Source of the DNA: Syntrophaceae bacterium UBA2208
GTDB lineage: Bacteria > Desulfobacterota > BSN033 > UBA1163
Length of the DNA stretch: 17,844 bases
Assembly (NCBI GenBank): GCA_002327885.1
Contig: DCUS01000180.1
Coordinates: forward strand, 10,430 to 28,273
Direction: 5' to 3'
Each line of letters starts with the position of its first letter. The stretch's first letter is position 1. Shown here in pieces: positions 13,523-17,844 of the stretch. A model generated the notes under the pieces. That model saw only the letters and a list, made by a program, of their open reading frames with translations. It had not been told where the DNA came from and ran no database searches. Position numbers and translations under genes: made by a program.

Positions 13523-14185
13523 TTAGGCTGCTCTTTCTTCTCCTTCTTTGGTTGGGAAGACCTCTCCTTTGAAGATCCAAACCTTCACGCCGATAATCCC
13601 ATAAGTGGTCTTGGCCTCTGCCAGGCCAAAATCAATATCCGCCCGAAGGGTGTGAAGGGGAACCCGACCCTCACGATACCATTCTCTACGGGCCATTTCT
13701 GCCCCTCCCAATCTTCCGGCGCAGGCAATCTTAATCCCCTTGGCGCCCAGTTTAAGAGCAGACGTCACCGCTTTTTTCATGGCTCTTCGGAATCCAACTC
13801 GTCTCTGCAATTGGAGGGCCACATTCTCAGCCACCAACTGGGCATCGATCTCCGCCCGCTTGACTTCTTGGATATTAATAAAGATTTCTTTGGAAGTCAT
13901 CTTCTGGAGTTCCCTCTTCAGGTTCTCCACCTCTGCCCCCTTCTTCCCGATAATGATGCCGGGCCGGGCGGTGTAAATGCTGACTTTGGCCTTTTTTGAC
14001 TTGCTGGCGGCCCGTTCAATCTCGATCTTGGAAACTCCGGCATGATAGAGTTTTTTCTTCAAATGATCCCGGATCCGAATATCTTCGATAAGGAGCTGAG
14101 GATAATCTTTCTCCGCATACCATCGGGAATCCCATGACCTAATCAGTCCCAATCGAAAGCTTATTGGATGTACTTTCTGTCCCAA
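13523..14185 (-). CDS. rpsC: 30S ribosomal protein S3 (uS3), TTG start
   Basis: S3 is in the 30S head and, with S4 and S5, lines the mRNA entry channel. The 220-residue product starts MGQKVHPISFRLGLIRSWDS (TTG read as Met) and has the KH domain with IIIGKKGAEVENLKREL (about 76-92) and the C-terminal domain with REWYREGRVPLHTLRADIDF (about 169-188). The TTG at 14185 is chosen because S3 normally begins MGQKVHP and GGAGG stands 7 bases upstream. An upstream in-frame TTG at 14215 would add 10 residues without any homology. The gap to rplV is 72 bases with no clear feature. Confidence 0.96.
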   Translation of the reverse strand: MGQKVHPISFRLGLIRSWDSRWYAEKDYPQLLIEDIRIRDHLKKKLYHAGVSKIEIERAASKSKKAKVSIYTARPGIIIGKKGAEVENLKRELQKMTSKEIFINIQEVKRAEIDAQLVAENVALQLQRRVGFRRAMKKAVTSALKLGAKGIKIACAGRLGGAEMARREWYREGRVPLHTLRADIDFGLAEAKTTYGIIGVKVWIFKGEVFPTKEGEERAA

Positions 14186-14192
14186 GTTTTGT

Positions 14193-14197
14193 CCTCC
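14193..14197 (-). promoter_or_regulatory. Shine-Dalgarno of rpsC, deciding a TTG start
   Basis: GGAGG on the minus strand, 7 bases before the TTG at 14185. It supports the start at MGQKVHP over the longer upstream reading frame that begins at 14215. Confidence 0.85.
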
Positions 14198-14257
14198 CTC
14201 ATGCGCCTGCGCCAACCCCTCCGCCGAAAAAATTCTTTGGCAGGTCTGGCTTTGGCA

Positions 14258-14596
14258 TTAGCTTGCCCTTTCGTCCAAGACGATGGTGATATGGCTGTTT
14301 CTCTTTCGGATCGTGGTGGCACGACCCAATGCCCTCGGTTGAAAGCGTTTCATGGTCGGCCCCTGATCCACAGTGATCTTTTTAATATAAAGTCGATCGA
14401 CATCGATATTCTTCTTTTGTGTGGCATTGGCAATAGCCGATTTTAATAATTTGATGACGATCTTTGCCGCTGCTTTTTTTGTAAAAGTCAGGATATTTAA
14501 AGCCTCTTCTGATCCCTTTCCCCTGACCAGATCGGCTACCAATTGTGCTTTTCTTGGGGCAATTCGAACAAACTTCAATTTCGCTTTCACTTCCAT
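14258..14596 (-). CDS. rplV: 50S ribosomal protein L22 (uL22)
   Basis: L22 lines the nascent-peptide exit tunnel with its long beta hairpin. The 112-residue product begins MEVKAKLKFVRIAPRKAQLV and contains VADLVRGKGSEEALNIL, the hairpin region FQPRALGRATTIRKRNSHIT (about 84-103) and a VLDERAS end. ATG 14596 follows AGGTGA at about 8 bases. An in-frame GTG at 14608 (4 codons longer) is a weaker alternative with no good Shine-Dalgarno. The rpsS stop lies 15 bases before the chosen start. Confidence 0.94.
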   Translation of the reverse strand: MEVKAKLKFVRIAPRKAQLVADLVRGKGSEEALNILTFTKKAAAKIVIKLLKSAIANATQKKNIDVDRLYIKKITVDQGPTMKRFQPRALGRATTIRKRNSHITIVLDERAS

Positions 14597-14611
14597 CTCA
14601 TCGCTCACCTG

Positions 14612-14905
14612 CTATGGAGCAGCCTTCCCTTTGATTTTGGTCTTACGGTCTCCGGAATGGCCATGAAAGGTTCGAGTCGGGGAGAATTCCCCTAACTTGT
14701 GTCCGACCATTTCTTCCGTGATAAAGACCGGAATAAATTTTTTTCCGTTATGGACAGCAAAAGTCAACCCCACCATTTCAGGGACAATCGTGGATCGCCT
14801 TGTCCAAGTTTTGATCACTTTCCCTTCCTTTGTCCTTCGGGCCTCCTCCACTTTTTTAATCAAATGGGAATCGACAAAAGGCCCCTTTTTAATTGAACGG
14901 GCCAT
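14612..14905 (-). CDS. rpsS: 30S ribosomal protein S19 (uS19)
   Basis: S19 is in the 30S head and contacts tRNA and the 50S subunit. The 97 residues begin MARSIKKGPFVDSHLIKKVE and contain the conserved TWTRRSTIVPEMVGLTFAVH (about 34-53) and VGHKLGEFSPTRTFHGHSGD (about 67-86). The ATG at 14905 overlaps the rplB TGA by one base (TGATG). The TTG one codon earlier is not needed because ATG matches the family start. Confidence 0.97.
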   Translation of the reverse strand: MARSIKKGPFVDSHLIKKVEEARRTKEGKVIKTWTRRSTIVPEMVGLTFAVHNGKKFIPVFITEEMVGHKLGEFSPTRTFHGHSGDRKTKIKGKAAP

Positions 14906-15720
14906 CAATCTCTCCTCTTCAGAATATATTTGTTGGTCATTTTATTTTTTCGAGTCTTTTTCTCCGGCACTCCCCATGGAGTACAAGGATGCCTGCCTCC
15001 TGAACTCTTTCCCTCGCCGCCACCTAAAGGATGGTCAATGGGATTCATGGCTACTCCGCGAACAGTGGGCCTCCATCCCAGCCATCGATTTCTTCCTGCT
15101 TTTCCGAGCGAGATATTTTCATGTTCAAGATTGCTTACCTGGCCAATGGTGGCATAACAGTCCTGAAGGATTAATCGGACTTCCCCCGAGGGGAGTTTAA
15201 CATGGGCATATTTCCCTTCCTTTGCCATCAATTGGCCAGAGGCTCCTGCGCTCCGAATGATCTGGCCGCCCTTTCCCACTTTCAACTCGATATTATGAAT
15301 TAATGTGCCTGTCGGAATATTACGAAGGGGCAGGGCATTGCCAGGTTTGATATCTGCGGCTGGGCTTGCAATCACTCGTTCTCCAGGCCGCAGTTGAGAA
15401 GGGGCAAGGATATATCGCTTCTCCCCGTCGACATAATGAAGCAAGGCAATTCGAGCAGACCGATTTGGATCATATTCAATCGAGGCGACTTTTGCCGGAA
15501 TCTCCCTTTTGTCCCGTTTAAAATCAATCATTCGATATTTTCGTTTATGACCTCCTCCTCGATGCCAGGCGGTGACTCTTCCATAGGCGTTTCTTCCCCC
15601 TGTCTTTTTTAAAGAACGGAGAAGGCTCTTCTCTGGGGTCGTAGAGGTGATTTCCTGAAAATCAGAGACGGTTTGAAACCGTTTTCCCGGAGAGGTGGGT
15701 CGAAACTTTTTAATGGCCAT
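14905..15720 (-). CDS. rplB: 50S ribosomal protein L2 (uL2)
   Basis: L2 is the most conserved 50S protein, required for subunit association and peptidyl transferase assembly. The 271 residues show the N-terminal arm, the RNA-binding SH3/OB domains with VTAWHRGGGHKRKYRMIDFK (about 49-68), and the C-terminal MNPIDHPLGGGEG (about 225-237). The functionally important His of DHP (E. coli H229) is kept at H230. The second His of E. coli DHPHGGG is Leu here, as in many non-gamma-proteobacterial L2 proteins. The start follows GGAG at 7 bases. Upstream is a 142-base gap with a repeat. Confidence 0.99.
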   Translation of the reverse strand: MAIKKFRPTSPGKRFQTVSDFQEITSTTPEKSLLRSLKKTGGRNAYGRVTAWHRGGGHKRKYRMIDFKRDKREIPAKVASIEYDPNRSARIALLHYVDGEKRYILAPSQLRPGERVIASPAADIKPGNALPLRNIPTGTLIHNIELKVGKGGQIIRSAGASGQLMAKEGKYAHVKLPSGEVRLILQDCYATIGQVSNLEHENISLGKAGRNRWLGWRPTVRGVAMNPIDHPLGGGEGKSSGGRHPCTPWGVPEKKTRKNKMTNKYILKRRD

Positions 15721-15770
15721 CTTTTAACTCCATTCAATCTAAAATCAGAATATCGAAGTTATGATTCGCA

Positions 15771-15830
15771 AGGGGTAAGGCGTTAGGGGTAAGGGGTAAA
15801 CCCACTTACGACTTACGCCTAACACTTTGA
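15771..15830. repeat. GTAAGG/CTTAC hairpin repeat in the rplW-rplB gap
   Basis: GTAAGGCGTTAGGGGTAAG (15775-15793) and CTTACGACTTACGCCTAAC (15805-15823) are imperfect inverted repeats matching at 15 of 19 positions. The intervening bases GGGTAAACCCA can add a small GGG-CCC extension. The left side also shows direct repeats of GGGGTAAG. Composition is unlike the neighbouring genes. Confidence 0.75.
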
Positions 15831-15862
15831 CGGAATTCTATATTAGTCCTTCGTATTTACTA

Positions 15863-16153
15863 TTAGGCTCCTTCAAAGAATTCGATACGGTCCCCCTCTT
15901 TCAGGGTGACGATTGCCTTCTTCCAATCCGGTCTCTTCCCGTATTTTCTCCCCAGACGTTTGATCTTACCCAAAACATTGGAGGTTCTTACGTGGAGGAC
16001 TTTCACTTTAAAGAGACGTTCAACGGCTTGCTGAATTTCGATCTTATTCGCATCCCGGTGGACCTCGAAAACATATTGATGCCCCTCTTCCTTCTGCTGG
16101 GTGCTTTTTTCAGTAATCAGGGGTCTTCGGATGATTTCCTGTGCTTCTTTCAT
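15863..16153 (-). CDS. rplW: 50S ribosomal protein L23 (uL23)
   Basis: L23 is at the tunnel exit and anchors trigger factor and SRP. The 96 residues include EIIRRPLITEKSTQQKEEGH (about 6-25), YVFEVHRDANKIEIQQAVER (about 27-46) and GRKYGKRPDWKKAIVTLKEG (about 68-87), all canonical. The ATG at 16153 overlaps the rplD stop by 4 bases (ATGA). Downstream is the 142-base repeat-containing gap before rplB. Confidence 0.97.
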   Translation of the reverse strand: MKEAQEIIRRPLITEKSTQQKEEGHQYVFEVHRDANKIEIQQAVERLFKVKVLHVRTSNVLGKIKRLGRKYGKRPDWKKAIVTLKEGDRIEFFEGA

Positions 16154-16773
16154 GATTTGAGCGTCCCTTCGATCTTCGCCACCGTTGGATGGAGTAAAAT
16201 TAGGTGTTCATGATTTAAGATGTCATAGACGTTTAAGCCTTCATAACGAAGAACCTCAATTCCAGGGAGATTTTGAGCTGAACGCTCTAAAAAAGAATTT
16301 CTTTCATCCGTTACGATCAGGGCATCCTCAACCTGGAATCTTTTCAGGATTTCAAGGACCAGGCGGGTTTTAAACCCTTCCAGCGGGAAATCGTTCAGTA
16401 GGATCAGTTTTCCTTCCTGACGCTTCAGGCTGAGAGCCGCCCGGAGAGCCGCTCTTTTCACTTTTTTAGGAAGAGAAATGGAATAGTCTTTTGGCATGGG
16501 ACCAAAGATCGTTCCTCCTCCTCTCCAGAGGGGAGACCGTCGGGATCCTGCTCGTGCTCTTCCAGTCCCTTTTTGTCTCCAGGGTTTTGCTCCTCCTCCT
16601 CGAATAAGGGCCCTATTTTTAGTAGAGGCCGTCCCTTTTCTCTTAGAATCGAGATCCATGCGGATGACATCATAGAAAAGCGTTGGATTGATCTTTGCGT
16701 CGAAAATCCGATCATCCAATTCTATATCGCTTACCTTTTGATTTCCAATGTCATAGACGGCTAACGTGGTCAT
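16150..16773 (-). CDS. rplD: 50S ribosomal protein L4 (uL4)
   Basis: L4 has a globular domain on the surface and a long loop that lines the exit tunnel, and in E. coli it is also a repressor of the S10 operon. The 207 residues show the tunnel loop with RGGGAKPWRQKGTGRARAGS (about 56-75) and SPLWRGGGTIFGP, and the C-terminal part ends KIEGTLKS. ATG 16773 (MTTLAVYDIG) is chosen for family length and because a purine-rich GGAAAGGGAACGGG lies just upstream. The frame is open further upstream, but only because it runs over the end of rplC. Confidence 0.95.
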   Translation of the reverse strand: MTTLAVYDIGNQKVSDIELDDRIFDAKINPTLFYDVIRMDLDSKRKGTASTKNRALIRGGGAKPWRQKGTGRARAGSRRSPLWRGGGTIFGPMPKDYSISLPKKVKRAALRAALSLKRQEGKLILLNDFPLEGFKTRLVLEILKRFQVEDALIVTDERNSFLERSAQNLPGIEVLRYEGLNVYDILNHEHLILLHPTVAKIEGTLKS

Positions 16774-16787
16774 CCCGTTCCCTTTCC

Positions 16788-17492
16788 TTAAACTGATGGG
16801 GCAGCAATAACATTCTTCTCGATACGAGCCCCCGCCTGTCGGTCGGGCAGGGATTCCGACTTTGTAGCGCTTCGAATGAGGACCCATCCTGTTCGACTTC
16901 CCGGGATTCCTCCCTGGAGAAGGATGAGGTTTTGGTCTTCTTTAATATCCACCACTTTGATATTTTGAACGGTTACCTTCCGATTCCCGTGCTGCCCTGG
17001 CATCTTTAAACCTTTAAAAGTATGATGAGGATAGGTGGCAGAACCAATGGACCCTCCGTGGCGAAAATATTCATGGGTTCCATGAGATCCGGGTGAGCCA
17101 TGAAATTTGTGGCGTTTTATGACCCCGGTAAACCCTTTCCCTTTGCTAAGGCCGGTGACATCCACAACATCTCCGGGCCTGAAGAGATTCACATTTACTT
17201 CCTGACCTAACTCATACGATTCCACATCCTCTACCCGGAATTCCTTCATTGCGTAAAACGCCCCTGTCCCCGCTTTCTTAAAATGTCCGGAGAGGGGTTT
17301 GTTTACCCTCTGGCTATTTTTAGGGGCGAAACCGAGCTGAAGGGCATTATAACCATCCTTTTCTTTGGTCTTTTTTTGGATCACTGAACAAGGACCAGCT
17401 TCAACGACGGTCACCGGGACGACTGAGCCGTCTTCGAGAAAGATTTGAGTCATCCCTAATTTCTTCCCGATGATTCCTAAGGTTCTTTTCAT
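16788..17492 (-). CDS. rplC: 50S ribosomal protein L3 (uL3) with repeat-derived C-terminal extension
   Basis: L3 initiates 50S assembly and its central extension reaches the peptidyl transferase centre. The 234-residue product begins MKRTLGIIGKKLGMTQIFLE and contains the KGKGFTGVIKRHKFHGSPGS loop (about 128-147) and GRPG-like SATYPHHTFKGLKMPGQHGN. The normal L3 end, GSRTGWVLIRS, occurs near residue 208. About 25 further residues follow, including SLPDRQAG, which is encoded by a GC-rich imperfect palindrome (16831-16852). The reading frame is preserved and the gene looks functional. The start ATG follows AAAGG. It is 12 bases after rpsJ. Confidence 0.97.
   Translation of the reverse strand: MKRTLGIIGKKLGMTQIFLEDGSVVPVTVVEAGPCSVIQKKTKEKDGYNALQLGFAPKNSQRVNKPLSGHFKKAGTGAFYAMKEFRVEDVESYELGQEVNVNLFRPGDVVDVTGLSKGKGFTGVIKRHKFHGSPGSHGTHEYFRHGGSIGSATYPHHTFKGLKMPGQHGNRKVTVQNIKVVDIKEDQNLILLQGGIPGSRTGWVLIRSATKSESLPDRQAGARIEKNVIAAPSV
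16831..16852. repeat. GC-rich palindromic repeat inside the rplC 3' end
   Basis: On the minus strand this is CCCTGCCCGACCGACAGGCGGG, with a CCTGCC arm pairing with GGCGGG (one T-G pair) across a short loop. It encodes SLPDRQAG in frame in the extra C-terminal segment of L3. A similar palindrome lies in the rplR-rplF gap (9895-9912). Confidence 0.65.
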
Positions 17493-17504
17493 TGCCTTTC
17501 ATCC

Positions 17505-17813
17505 TTATAACTTGATCTCAACATCAATTCCGGCGGCAAGGTCGAGTTTCATCAGTGCGTCAACCGTTTGCTGGGTTGGCTCTAAAATATCCAGAAGACG
17601 CTTATGGGTTCGAATTTCGAACTGCTCTCTCGATTTTTTATCCACGTGAGGCGATCTTAGAACACAGTATTTGTTGATCTTCGTTGGAAGAGGGATAGGG
17701 CCCGCCACACTGGCTCCCGTTCGACGAACGGTATCGACGATCTCAGCAGTCGATTTGTCCAAGAGTCTATGGTCATAAGATTTTAAACAAACCCTGATCT
17801 TCTGTGTTGTCAT
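17505..17813 (-). CDS. rpsJ: 30S ribosomal protein S10 (uS10)
   Basis: S10 is a 30S head protein and, as NusE, part of transcription antitermination complexes with NusB. The 102-residue product is the usual length and starts MTTQKIRVCLKSYDHRLLDK. It contains GPIPLPTKINKYCVLRSPHV (about 38-57) and KKSREQFEIRTHKRLLDILE (about 59-78). The ATG at 17813 has GGGAGAGGGG upstream. It is the first ribosomal gene of the S10 group visible here; anything upstream (tuf, fusA, rpsG, rpsL or the S10 leader) is outside the window. Confidence 0.98.
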   Translation of the reverse strand: MTTQKIRVCLKSYDHRLLDKSTAEIVDTVRRTGASVAGPIPLPTKINKYCVLRSPHVDKKSREQFEIRTHKRLLDILEPTQQTVDALMKLDLAAGIDVEIKL

Positions 17814-17844
17814 ATCGAAGCCCCTCTCCCTTATCCCTTATTCG

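Noticed and set aside
14186..14215. Ten-residue N-terminal extension of S3 from an upstream TTG
   Set aside because: The extension has no family match and the GGAGG at 14193-14197 lies within it, properly spaced for the TTG at 14185.
15001..15020. Leu replacing the second His of the L2 DHPHGGG motif as a defect
   Set aside because: The functionally key His of DHP is kept (H230), and Leu at the other position is common in many bacterial L2 proteins.
16774..16887. N-terminal extension of L4 beginning MGPHSKRYKVGIPARP
   Set aside because: It overlaps the end of rplC in another frame and has no L4 similarity; the ATG at 16773 gives the family length.

Overview
The window is the end of a small lipid/aromatic-type acyl-CoA gene cluster (+ strand, 1-2430) converging on a nearly complete S10-spc-alpha ribosomal protein super-operon (- strand, 2600-17813). 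I see a bacterium of moderate GC content. Gene order is the classic bacterial one. A thiolase/DUF35 pair beside an acyl-CoA ligase, together with intergenic hairpin repeats of styles I associate with environmental Desulfobacterota (Deltaproteobacteria) and related candidate lineages, suggests that group; this placement is inference.

Region 1-2430 holds, in order, the 3' part of an AMP-forming acyl-CoA synthetase, a zinc-ribbon/OB-fold DUF35 protein and a thiolase-family enzyme. The genes are tightly spaced. The ligase would make a CoA thioester, and the thiolase with its DUF35 partner would condense or cleave a beta-ketoacyl-CoA. The DUF35-thiolase pairing resembles BbsA/BbsB of anaerobic toluene degradation and the DUF35-linked thiolases of archaea. 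The substrate cannot be read from the sequence. The 169-base convergent gap ends in a strong Rho-independent terminator for the ribosomal operon.

Region 17813 down to 2600 (transcribed leftward) encodes S10, L3, L4, L23, L2, S19, L22, S3, L16, L29, S17, L14, L24, L5, S14 (zinc type), S8, L6, L18, S5, L30, L15, SecY, adenylate kinase, IF-1, L36, S13, S11, S4, RNA polymerase alpha and L17. The only usual member not seen is map (methionine aminopeptidase), which often lies between adk and infA. L36 (5930-6043, GTG start) is very short and is called here from its sequence. Four genes (rpsC, rpsN, rplR, rpsD) start with TTG behind strong Shine-Dalgarno sequences.

The most unusual feature is what lies between the genes. 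Most junctions are 25 bases or less or overlap, a few reach 56-72 bases, and five or six are 82-195 bases. Every long gap holds a different self-complementary repeat: a tandem pair of about 98-base elements with terminal inverted repeats (rpsM-rpsK, supplying the rpsM stop codon), an ATTTGG-type long inverted repeat (rpmJ-rpsM), an AGATTTC-type hairpin (rplF-rpsH), a GGAAT-type inverted repeat (rplP-rpsC), a GTAAGG-type hairpin (rplW-rplB) and a GC-rich palindrome (rplR-rplF). A related GC-rich palindrome is carried in frame inside the C-terminal extension of rplC. The operon therefore looks colonised by several families of palindromic elements that must be transcribed within an essential mRNA. 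No IS element, CRISPR array, tRNA or rRNA gene was seen.
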